DNA of 64,000 bases from Pratylenchus scribneri. Taxonomy: Eukaryota; Nematoda; Chromadorea; Rhabditida; Pratylenchidae. Location: contig JAQSEB010000150.1 of the NCBI GenBank assembly GCA_030063045.1, positions 310,001-374,000 on the forward strand, in the 5' to 3' direction. A program made the position numbers and the translations under genes. Below the pieces are notes generated by a model. It made no database searches. It saw nothing but the letters and a program-made list of their open reading frames with translations, and was not told the origin of the DNA. This document shows, piece after piece, positions 1-9,900 of the stretch; positions within the stretch are counted from its first letter, which is position 1; the number at the start of each line of letters is the position of its first letter.

Positions 1-716
1 AAATGATCATATCACAATCTCGATTTATTTTCATTTTTAATTAATATTTTTTTAATTTAGGTAGTTAATAAGTTTTTAGAACAATTTTTCTTTATTAAAA
101 TTTATTCTAGTTATTTCTTATGGCAAATTTTAGTATATTTTTTTCTTTTATGATAGTATTTTATAATTTTTAACTTAAAATAAAATAATAAAATTTATTA
201 TTGTATAGTGTTATAAAATATTTCTTTTTAAAAATTATTTTAAGAATGACGCTTCGAAATTTCATTTAACATATTTTTTTATAGATTTAACGACATAATT
301 TTTAATTTATATATAAATTCTTTTCATTTAATTAAAAAATTATTAAAAATCAATTTAAATATTATTATTTTATTTAAATAAAATTTTATAATATTTAAAT
401 TTAATAATATTATATAATAATACTGCATTGAATTTAAAATTTTTCGAATAAAAATTTTTAAATTATTAGAATTTAATTTTTAATAATTATCTGGCTTTTA
501 TTCTATAACAATTTTCTCAATTATTCTATCATAGTAATATGAGGAAATAATAATTCTAAATTAAATAAATTAAATAAAAATAATTTTTTCAATATATATT
601 ATTGCCGTTTATTTTTTTAAATTATTTGATTTATGAAAATTAGTTTAAATTAATCATATAATTTTTTATTGTTATTTTTTTAATTTAAAATTTTTATTTT
701 TTCTCTCTTCATTCAG

Positions 717-735
717 GCAAAAGCATTTCAGAGCC
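717..735 (+). other. Candidate 19-nt micro-exon
   Basis: A pyrimidine-rich acceptor (TTCTCTCTTCATTCAG) is followed by GCAAAAGCATTTCAGAGCC and then GTATGC. If joined to the next acceptor-flanked island (TCGTAACCTC..., from 846, stop at 880-882) the frame stays open and ends in a stop. The signals are good, but a 19-base unit proves little by itself. Confidence 0.25.
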
Positions 736-2455
736 GTATGCTTCTATATCTAAATAAAATTAATTATTATTAAATTTTTAGAAAATTAATATATCGATAT
801 AAAATTTTTAAAAAATTTTAATACAACTTTTTGCCAATTAGTCGTAACCTCATAAACGAGGAATATTTTGTGGAATAGATATTCCACCATGAAATTAATT
901 ATTCAATCATTTATTGTTAAAAATCAATAATATTTTTTAATTATCTTAAAATATTATTTAACGATTTTTTTGTATTCCTGGTTATGTAATTTCTTGATTG
1001 CTATAAAAAATAAAATTATATATAGATTTATCAATTTTATATTACTCGTCTTTAAAAATTAATGAAAATTTTTCTTAAAAATTTATCTTTCTTTGTCTCC
1101 AATAAAGCAATGTTTCATTTTTTGTTAGCAATTTATACATTTGCCGAATATCTATTCATTAGAAAATTAAAAATTTAAATTGTAATTTCCAAAAATAAGA
1201 TATAGTTATTATTTAAATTACATAAAAAATAGTAATTTACTAATTAACCTCAACAAAACAACAATAATGTTGACTGTGGATTTTTTTCCATGCTATTCGC
1301 TCTATTTTTATTAAATTATTTTTAAATTTCTTTGAAATAAGAAATCTTATGAAATTATATTAATATTATTTCTATTAAATGTCATTACTTTTATTTCTCT
1401 GCATATTTATTTAAAATAAAAGTCCAAAGGCCTTACCAAATAATATGGTAAAATGATGTAAGATATTCAAAAATGGGCATTTATTTTATTTTTTGAAATA
1501 AAAAAAAGAAAAATACAAAAAAAATAAAATATATATATTTTTTATAAAAACATTTATATTTTGCTTTATTACTCTTTTGATTTTCATAATATTTTATTTT
1601 ATTTGATATAAATAAATTATATTTCTTAAAAAAATTAATTCAAAAATATTCAATTCTAATCAAATTTACTAAGGAGAAATTTTTTCATAAAATATTTTTT
1701 ATTCTTTTTAACAAATTTTAATCTTTATTTGAAACTTTTTTATTCGAATTTTTTCTTCGAATTTTTTTGGATTAACTAATTCAATTCCATAAAATATTGT
1801 ATAATTTAATTTTTATATTTCTTTATTTTAATCAACTTTTTATATTTTATAATAATTTTTAAATTAAATAAATTAAAATGATTTAAATAATTTTAATTTT
1901 TTTATTATTTTAAAATCATAAAATTTAAAATTCTCAATATATAATAAAATATATTTTTTTCATATAACTTGATTAATAGTATTATTATTTTATTCTTTGA
2001 TAAATTTGGCAAGGCAAAAATTATTAAAATTATTTTTAAAGAATTAATTAAAATATAGAAATTAAAATGTTAGACATTATTTATTGGTTATATATATTTA
2101 AATATATTTGAAATCCCGTTTTTTTAAATTAAAACAAATGAATAAAATTAAGATTTTCTTTAATAAATTATGAAAATTTATAAGGATAAATTATGTTTTA
2201 AATTTAGAAAGTGAATTTCCATTTTGGATTATTTTCAAATTGAATATTTTTATTAATATTAATAAATTTATTTACATTAATAATAATATAATTCTTAAAA
2301 TTATCAATTAAATAGATTAAAAAATTTTATTCAATTATAAATTAAATTTTTTCATTCATTTTCCTTAGAATTTTTTTTAATTTAACATAAAATTAAATTT
2401 TAATTCATTGTTCCCCGAAATTTGTAATCATAACATTAGTAACTTTTTTGGCAGA

Positions 2456-2534
2456 GTAATGTTGATTGATGGATATGCTGTTCCGAAAATGTCGGCAATG
2501 ACTGCCACTTTCAGCAATGCTAAATTTAAATGAT
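2456..2534 (+). other. Candidate terminal exon, + strand
   Basis: After the acceptor ACTTTTTTGGCAG a frame is open for about 25 codons (MLIDGYAVPKMSAMTATFSN and onward) and ends in TGA. The peptide looks protein-like but matches no family I know. It is one of several + strand islands with a 3' splice signal; chance is not excluded. Confidence 0.25.
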
Positions 2535-3226
2535 GGATATATTCTTATTTGCAAGAATATTTGTTTACTATGCATAAACATTTTAATTATTTATTTATCA
2601 TATTTAGATAAAATATTTTCTTTTAACTTGTCAAAAGTAATGATATTTATAATTAAATTAATAATTACTTTTAAACATCCTTCAAATATTCCATAAATTT
2701 GTTTTTACTTATTTCAGCATAATGTTAAGAAAATCTTGCATACGAATTAATTGACCAATATTACTATTTAAAATTATAATAAGTTTAAAAAAATTAAATC
2801 TTAATATTATCTTATTTTTATATTTAAATTTATTATTCTCAAAAATATGGAAATAATTTTGATTTATTTCATTCTAAAAACATTGTAAATTAAAATGGAT
2901 AAATTTAGTTATTAATTTTAAATTTAAAAAAATTTTTGTTTTTTATTTTCTTCAAAAAATTATTTTATTCCATTTAAAATACCTTCAAAAACCATCAGAA
3001 AATTAATGGGAAAATGAAATTTTTAATAGAAATTTCTTATTTAATGAAATTAATTTAAATAATTCTTTAAATTTTATTCATTTTTCTTTTATCATATTAT
3101 TTATTTAATTTATTTATGCGCCTTCTTTTGTGTCTGATTGGTGTGTATTTCCGTGTACAATAGTGTGTTTTGGCCTTTTTGCAAAATATTTATTGCATCG
3201 TGCATGTTTGAGGCCTAGGAGAGGAG

Positions 3227-3339
3227 CTATTCCTTGGGTGGTGAAAATTCATAGAATTTATCCACCGCCCTAATCACTTTCTTCTTCATAGCAGATGATC
3301 CAAATTTTTCCTTTTTCAATTGCATTAATGGCATATTAT
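3227..3339 (-). other. Candidate terminal exon, minus strand
   Basis: After TTTTTTACAG on the minus strand a frame runs 36 codons to TAG. It is lysine-rich (LMQLKKEKFGSSAMKKKVIR, then AVDKFYEFSPPKE). Acceptor, composition and stop all fit the last exon of a minus-strand gene. The family is unknown and upstream exons were not identified. Confidence 0.3.
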
Positions 3340-5212
3340 CTGTAAAAAAATAATTATGATCGCAGCTCTTTTTTACTTTCGATATTTTATATTAGCATTT
3401 TTAATGTCTTTACTATTCCAATTGTAAATTCTTCATCAATATCATTTTCGAATACATCAAATAAATTGTTAATAAATTTCGCTTTTTATTTTCTTCTTTA
3501 TTTGCAACATTTGAAAAAAAAAGATTTTTAATTTTTACAACATTTCATTTTTTAATTGTTTTTACATTTTTATTTTGATTGATAAATTTAATATTATTTT
3601 TAAATTTTTCCATTTTTAAAATTATTTTGAAATTTAATTAATTTTACTTGATTATTCAATTGATTTTATCTAAATTATTTATTATCATTTTGAATTAAAA
3701 ATAATAATTTTATATTTATTTTTTAAAATTAATTTTTATTCCACCTTGTAAGTAAAATTAATTAAATTATTCAATATTATCATAAAAAATTTAAATTATA
3801 TTTTTAATATATTATTATTAATTTATGAAAACAGTAGCAATCATTTCTTTACAATTTTCGAATAACCAATTCCATTCTATTGGTTTTATATGATATACCG
3901 AGATTTATTGTATATTGCCATTAAAAAAGTTATAATATGAATTTATTAATACTTCGACTTTGTAAGATATATACCCTTATAATTATTAGAAATAATTTAC
4001 AATTTTATAATTATTGTCAATCTGGCGGGCTTATACCGCATTGCAGAAAATGGATTATCATAATTTTTGTTATATAATTTTATTTGAATTTTTCTTTCTA
4101 TTCAAGCTATTGTAATCAATTTAAATATTTATTCGCTGTTATCATATATTGAATGTTTTTTTTTAATTAAAAAATGTTCAATTATTCAGAATTTCATAAT
4201 AATTTATATATATATTTTTTTACAAAATATTAAAATTTAAAATCATACTTAATAAAATATTTTTTTTTGATATTTGATTTTATTCTTATGAAAATTATCG
4301 AAGTGAATATCAGAAATATTTCGCAAAATTATAATATTAAAAGAATTATTTTTCACCAAATTTTATCAAATAATTAATTGATTTATTTTTTGAAAAAATA
4401 TAATTTTTTATTTATTTGCTCTTTTATTATTTTATTTAAGTTTTTACAAAAAGGTTTTGTAATTGTTACTTTTTATTAAAATTGCTAATTATATTTGGAT
4501 AAATATTTTAAATAATAACATTATAATACATGCTTGTTTGCGCGCAAACAATCAGAAGAGAAAGAACATTTTTAAAATTTTTTGATCATTTTATCTAATT
4601 TTCTCGAATAATTCTGTTATAATTTAATTTATAAAAATATTTTGATAATTAATTTTCAATTTTCTAAGCTATTATTTAAAATAGGTTTTCATTTCTCTTT
4701 CTAGCAATAACAATTTTTATAATAGATCTAAATTTTTCAAAATAAATGATGAACAAGTTTTTGTTTTCTCTTATTAACTATTAATAAATTCTTTTTGTAT
4801 GTCATTTTTCTTTTAAGTTTAACTATATTTTCATCTTCATTCAATTAAGAATTTTGAATTTGATATATTATGCTTAATAATATGATTAAAGTTTTTTTTA
4901 TAATTAGAATAAATTATATATTGTAATTTGAATTTTCAATTCGACACAATATACTTTTTTATTAATATTTACTCTTTTATTAATATTTGATACGAAAATT
5001 TATAATGAAAAATTTTCATCAGATATAAATAAATAATCAAATCTATTTTTATCATTGAATTAATTTATGCAAATTTTTATATTTTCAATTTTATATTGTG
5101 TATAGTACATTATTTTACAACTTACAGTTTACTTAATAAAATTATTTATTCCTCTATGATTTCTTCTGATTATATCATAAATTTTTTAAGTCAATATAAT
5201 AATAAATTATCG

Positions 5213-5217
5213 TAATC
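5213..5217. repeat. Target site duplication, left copy (TAATC)
   Basis: TAATC directly precedes the TGTAGCG end of the element and is repeated at 13384-13388 after the other end. Five bases fits the 4-6 bp staggered cut of BEL/Pao integrases. Both copies are perfect, so the element and its empty-site junctions have not decayed or recombined. Confidence 0.93.
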
Positions 5218-5531
5218 TGTAGCGTTCCCTTTGAACGCCAAAAAATAGACTCGAATTTCCCCAAATTTACTCTTCCCAAAGTCAAATACAATAGTCCGGT
5301 TTCACAACTTTATTTTCCGCAATTGAAGGCAAAAGGCAATTATTATTCCAAAGTAAGAAGGCAAAAAGTGGGCAAAGTTATGGAATGAATGAAAAAGAAT
5401 GAATGCTGGGGGGAAGATCGGATATATTTTATGGTGGCAATCCAAAAAGAAGGAAATCCATTAAAGTGTAAAATGTGGGAAAGTGGCTTGGGGGAATTCA
5501 TCAAAAAAAAAAGGAATTTGCGGATGCAACA
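5218..5531 (-). repeat. 3' LTR of the BEL/Pao element
   Basis: This 314-bp copy of the 13071-13383 repeat has TG/CA ends. It lies 30 bp beyond the end of the proline-rich frame and directly next to the TAATC target copy at 5213-5217. It is expected to supply the transcript 3' end. The bases on its inner side (5532-5543, minus TGGCCCGGGCAG) are not a clean polypurine tract, which is odd for a plus-strand primer site. Confidence 0.96.
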
Positions 5532-5561
5532 CTGCCCGGGCCAAAAATTTTCAATTCACAA

Positions 5562-6281
5562 CTAATCAACGGGTTTAAGCCAGTCAATGTCATTTGAATG
5601 TGGTAATGGGGGAAGAAATGGAAAAGTGATCGAATTTAATGGTTTTGGTTGTTCCATTTTCATCTTCTCCATTGCCAAATTCTCAATTCTCCCATCCGCC
5701 AAAATTCGCACACGCGACCAAATTGCTGATGAAGATGGGGCTTGGGGCAATACAATTCGATTGGCAGGCAACATAGGTGGATGGGTGGCCCTTGGATGGA
5801 CATTGGGGGCCAAAACATTGACATTGTGGACAAGTTGGGGGGCATGATTTGTTGGCCGTGTAATTTTGGGATGGGAATAAGGTTTTGGACGGGTGCGCAA
5901 ATTAATTACCTCAATTGGTTTGCCACGTTGTGGAGGTGGTGAGGGCGGCAACACACGCGGAGGCACCATTCGAGGATTGGCCATTTCATTCGGTGGCGAA
6001 GGACTTGGAGGCAAAATTCGGGGGTGTTTATGTTGTTTCGTTGTTTCATCCGGAGGTGGGCCCTTTGTTGCATCCATTTTGGGAGAGGCGGCAGGTGAAG
6101 AAGCATCCATTTGATTGTTAGGTGAATTGGCCGGAGATGAAGCATATGAAGAGAGGGAAATGTCGTCTTCCATTTGTTGATTATTTGTGGTTGTTGTGGG
6201 ATCAGGAGGGTGGTTAGACATAAGATTAAGGTGGGATAGGATTAAATGGATTGCCTTTTGGTGGATTTTTGGTCTTGACAT
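5562..6281 (-). CDS. Proline-rich protein (239 aa) at the 3' end of the element
   Basis: An uninterrupted 239-codon frame, the last before the 3' LTR (30 bp away). The product is rich in Pro, Ser and Asn, with an acidic Ser-rich part (MEDDISLSSYASSPANSP near residue 37) and runs such as RILPPSPSPP and RVLPPSPPPQRGKP that look like SH3 or WW ligands. It has no membrane segment or enzyme motif and is likely disordered. Length and composition make chance openness unlikely. BEL/Pao elements normally end after integrase, sometimes with an env, so this is an unusual extra gene of unknown function. Confidence 0.6.
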   Translation of the reverse strand: MSRPKIHQKAIHLILSHLNLMSNHPPDPTTTTNNQQMEDDISLSSYASSPANSPNNQMDASSPAASPKMDATKGPPPDETTKQHKHPRILPPSPSPPNEMANPRMVPPRVLPPSPPPQRGKPIEVINLRTRPKPYSHPKITRPTNHAPQLVHNVNVLAPNVHPRATHPPMLPANRIVLPQAPSSSAIWSRVRILADGRIENLAMEKMKMEQPKPLNSITFPFLPPLPHSNDIDWLKPVD

Positions 6282-6332
6282 TTTAAAAAATAAACTAAAA
6301 ATGTATGAACGGAAATTGGGGAATTGGGTGAA

Positions 6333-6584
6333 TCATGGGTAATTCTTCATTTCAATCTCATTTGTAGGGTTATTGGTAGGGATATTGGTTTGATTTTGGC
6401 GTGTTTTGCGAATGAAAATTGAATGGAAAACCAGGATAATCTTAATAAGAATGGAAAATGCAAAGAGGATGAGGGCACAGAGTATGAAAGTGGACAATTC
6501 GGGTTCCTCATAGAAAAATTGGCCAAGGGCATCAAAACCCATGTATAAGGCAGCTGTCCCCAAAATTGTGGCACGGGAGTCCAT
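6333..6584 (-). CDS. Accessory frame with a central membrane segment
   Basis: An 83-codon frame overlapping the end of the 6347-6757 frame in another phase. It has an acidic N-terminal part, one strong membrane segment (STFILCALILFAFSILIKII, about residues 30-49) and a polar, Asn/Thr-rich tail. Together with the preceding frame it would make a small membrane module between pol and the 3' LTR. I know no named family for it. Confidence 0.4.
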   Translation of the reverse strand: MDSRATILGTAALYMGFDALGQFFYEEPELSTFILCALILFAFSILIKIILVFHSIFIRKTRQNQTNIPTNNPTNEIEMKNYP

Positions 6585-6757
6585 TGTTTACGGCGTTTGG
6601 TGCGGCATGAATTCTTTTGGCAAATGAAGCAGAAAAGGCCGATAATAAGGATGAACATAATCACAAAAAATGTCAATTTGGCGAAGAATTCGGATTTGGT
6701 TTGGCTTTCCATGAAAATATTTACACTAATAATATCAATTGGAAGTAAGCTGCCCAT
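6347..6757 (-). CDS. Accessory frame with an N-terminal membrane segment
   Basis: A 136-codon frame downstream of pol. Its first about 60 residues look protein-like: a predicted membrane segment (KLTFFVIMFILIIGLFCFIC, residues about 27-46) followed by a basic patch (KNSCRTKRRKQW). The remainder overlaps another frame (6333-6584) that reads better, so the real product may be only the first half, or the two may be joined by frameshift or splicing. An envelope-like role is a guess; no envelope motif is recognised. Confidence 0.35.
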   Translation of the reverse strand: MGSLLPIDIISVNIFMESQTKSEFFAKLTFFVIMFILIIGLFCFICQKNSCRTKRRKQWTPVPQFWGQLPYTWVLMPLANFSMRNPNCPLSYSVPSSSLHFPFLLRLSWFSIQFSFAKHAKIKPISLPITLQMRLK

Positions 6758-6972
6758 AATAGCAGTAGATAATGTGTGGTAAATAAAATTAGTTTGATGA
6801 GTGAATTTGGTTTATAAGCTGCAAAAAATGGGATAAAAATATAAATTAATGGATAAATGAAAGAATGTTTATAAAATGTTCGTATAAATGGCAAAAAATA
6901 TTTTAAAATGTTCCGCGGAGCGCGCTGGGGGAGGGCGGAAATGTTTACAATGTGAGAATGTTGAAGATTCAT
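6721..6972 (-). CDS. Small hydrophobic frame starting on the pol stop codon
   Basis: This 83-codon frame begins with an ATG whose last two bases are the first two of the pol TGA (ATGA overlap), a geometry that allows reinitiation after pol. The product has hydrophobic stretches (around FIYPLIYIFIPFFAAY and YLLLLWAAYFQLILL) and no cysteine motif. Its A+T content is higher than pol. I do not recognise it. It could be an accessory membrane protein or a non-coding stretch that is open by chance; the start/stop overlap is the main argument for translation. Confidence 0.35.
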   Translation of the reverse strand: MNLQHSHIVNISALPQRAPRNILKYFLPFIRTFYKHSFIYPLIYIFIPFFAAYKPNSLIKLILFTTHYLLLLWAAYFQLILLV

Positions 6973-9900
6973 TGTCGGGGAACTTTCCTACTTCTTAGTA
7001 GGATAAAATCTTTCTCATGATTTGGCGGAATTACATTAATTGTGGAAGGTGGTTGGTCAATTTTATTTTCAACATCGTGGGAAAGAAGATTGGATGGAGG
7101 ATTGGATGATTGTTCACGTGAAAGGGTGGCATTGGGAATACGGTGGGAAAGTTCAGTTACAGTTTCCAAAGGGTACAAATGGTGAATTGAGCGAATTTTC
7201 AATTTATGGTCAGATAATTTCAATTGGGCGGTTTCGGGTTCACCATTTTGATTATAGAACAATTCCTGAATTATTCCAATGGACCAAATAGATTGTGGAA
7301 GATTGGGATCATAAATGAGGACCATTTCACCAATAATAGGAAAACGATTTTCTGGGTGAGAAATTTTCGTTATTCTTTCGCGTAATGAGGTGAGGTAGTC
7401 CACTTTCCATTTTTTCCAAAATTGTTTGGAAGACGATGATAATTTGCTCCATAAAAGGGATAGGGCATGTGGCTCGCTATGTTTTAATTGAAAATCTGGG
7501 TCATTTACATCAAAATTTGGGAAAGGAAATGGATTAATTTTGCGTAAAGGTTGTAAAAAATTGATAGGACAAAGTGGTCGAATTTCATTGGGAATACTTG
7601 AATCAAATGTAATGGGTCTGGAATTAATTATGGTAGTAATTTCAAAAAGACATGTATAAATTGAATTGACGGGGAAAAATTTGGGGAAAATCCCCTTACA
7701 CAATGCACGGCGTAAATGAAATTTGATCATTTTCATGAATCTCTCATAATGGCCCCCCTGCCATGCGGCAAGAGGGGCCCTAAATTTGAACTCAATGGAA
7801 GAGAATTGGGGAGGGAGAATGCAAAAAACACGTTGGGTAAGTTGAAAATTGGTAGCATTGTCACAATAAATTTTGGAAGGGGAATAGAGGGCGAAAAAGC
7901 GGCGAAAAATTTCAATTAAATTTTGGGCGGTCATATCATATGCTAAATCGAGAAAAATTGCGCGGGTTGACAAACATACAAATACTGCAATCCATATTTT
8001 CATTGTGGATAGTTTATTTGATTTCAATTTTTTGGTAATGGCAGAATTGGGGCACAATTTCTCAGAAAGGCGAATGTGAATAGGTCCCAAATAATCAAGA
8101 CCAGTAAAAGTAAAAGGTGGCGAAGGATTTACGCGTTCGGAAGGTAATGGAGGAAAATTGGGCAAATTGAATGGCTTAGAGGTGAATTTCCTACAGGGGA
8201 GACAAAATGAATGGAGCGTATGTTCTACAATTCTTCTCCCGCGCGGTATCCAGTAAGCATTTCGAATTAATGAAAGTGTTTGTAAAGGCGATAAATGATG
8301 GTTAATTAAATGGGTTTCATAGATAATAAGTTTGGTCAAAGGCGAATGTGGCGGTAAATAAATTGGACAAATAGTATTGGGGTTAGCATTTAGATTATCA
8401 AAGCGGCCTTTACAACGGAAAATGTTGAATTCATCTTTAAATAAGCCCAATTTATTATTGTCAATTTCGGGAGGTGGGTGATGAGTTTGTTCATTATAAA
8501 TCAAGAAAAGAAGGGCCAGTCTTAATTCAATTAATTTGATGTGAAAAGAAGGAAAAATTTTCGGCAGAACAAATGAGGGAAACAATTTTGTAATAATATT
8601 TGGGTTTAAGCGAATAATAATGCGGAGGAAATATACAGTAGTGCCAATAAGCCGAGGGAGTCTAGAGAATTTTGCTGGATCAATAATTACAATTTGAGTG
8701 GATTGTTGAATATTGAAGGTAAACAGAGGATTTTGGTCAAGGGATGGATTGGAAGGTGGAACAGAGTTAAATTCATTTGATGAAAAAGATTTAATTTGAG
8801 AATTGATTGGCCAATGAGTTTGGGAAGTGGAAAGCCAATCCGGACCGTGCCACCATAGTTTTGAGTTTTGGAACAAAATTGGAGAAGGGAGGCCACGGGT
8901 TGGCAAGTCCGCAGGGTTCATTGAGCCTACAATATGATTGATGATTAAATTTTCTGTTTGACGAATTTCCTTAATCCGATTTGCAACAAAAATTTCTTTA
9001 ATTGGTGATGGGGAATTAAGCCAATTTAATACAATGGAGGAATCAGTCCAAATATAAATGTTTGGGTCAATTTTAATTGAAGAAGACAACTCAAATTGGA
9101 TAAATTTTAGGGCACGGCAAGCTATTAGGGCACCAAGTAATTCAAGGCGGGGTATAGTCAAAGGCGAATTGGAATTATAAAGTTTCGGTTTGACTTTGGT
9201 TTTGGCAAATATGAGGGTGGAAGAAAAAGAATTTTCACATTCAACGCGTAAATAAATGGCCATGGCAAATGCCGGAAGGGAAGCATCAGAAAAAGCATGA
9301 AGTTGAAAGGAACGATTATCAAAAGGTAAAGAGGAAATTGGGCGAGGAAAAGTCACAGAAAAATTTGTCCATTCTTTGAAAATAGAGAGCCATTTTGTGG
9401 ATAAATCATTAGGCAATTCATCGTCCCAAGAAAGAGATGGGGAAATGGACCATAAACTTTGAAGGAACAATTTAATGGGAAGAAGTAATGGTGATAAATA
9501 GCCTAATGGGTCAAATATTGATGCAAAATATGAAAATACATTCCTTTTTGTGAGTGGAGAAATTTGAGGTGGTACGATAGTAATGGACATTTCATCATTT
9601 ATTGTATTCCATTTAATGCCAAGGAATTTGAGTTGAGAAGAATTGAGGCGAAAATCATTAGGAAGATGTGAAATGGCTTCAGGGAAATTACTGGCAAATT
9701 CACGGAGTGGCATATTGGCGGCAGAAAATATGTCAATACATTCATCACATTTGGATTGGGCTTCAGAAAGAGAGGAAGCAGATAATAGAATATTATCAAC
9801 ATAAATATTATTGGCAATTTCATGGGAAAGAGGAGAATCATATTTTGATAAATGATGGGAAATGGTATCGGCCAAAAGATAAGGGGAACAGGTGAGGCCA

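Larger units (their letters stand above)
1..5212. other. A+T-rich flank left of the retrotransposon
   Basis: Mostly A/T runs with a T-rich + strand. Short islands of higher G+C lie near 717-735, 828-890, 1120-1160, 1240-1300, 2456-2530, 3120-3340 and 4020-4060. Some have splice-like borders (listed separately); the rest I cannot assign. No long gene, RNA gene or repeat array was recognised. Confidence 0.5.

Noticed and set aside
2120..2400. A/T runs that look like promoters or terminators
   Set aside because: Such runs occur everywhere in this window and carry no information.
5587..6145. Several + frames of 60-90 codons inside the element
   Set aside because: They are antisense shadows of the proline-rich frame.
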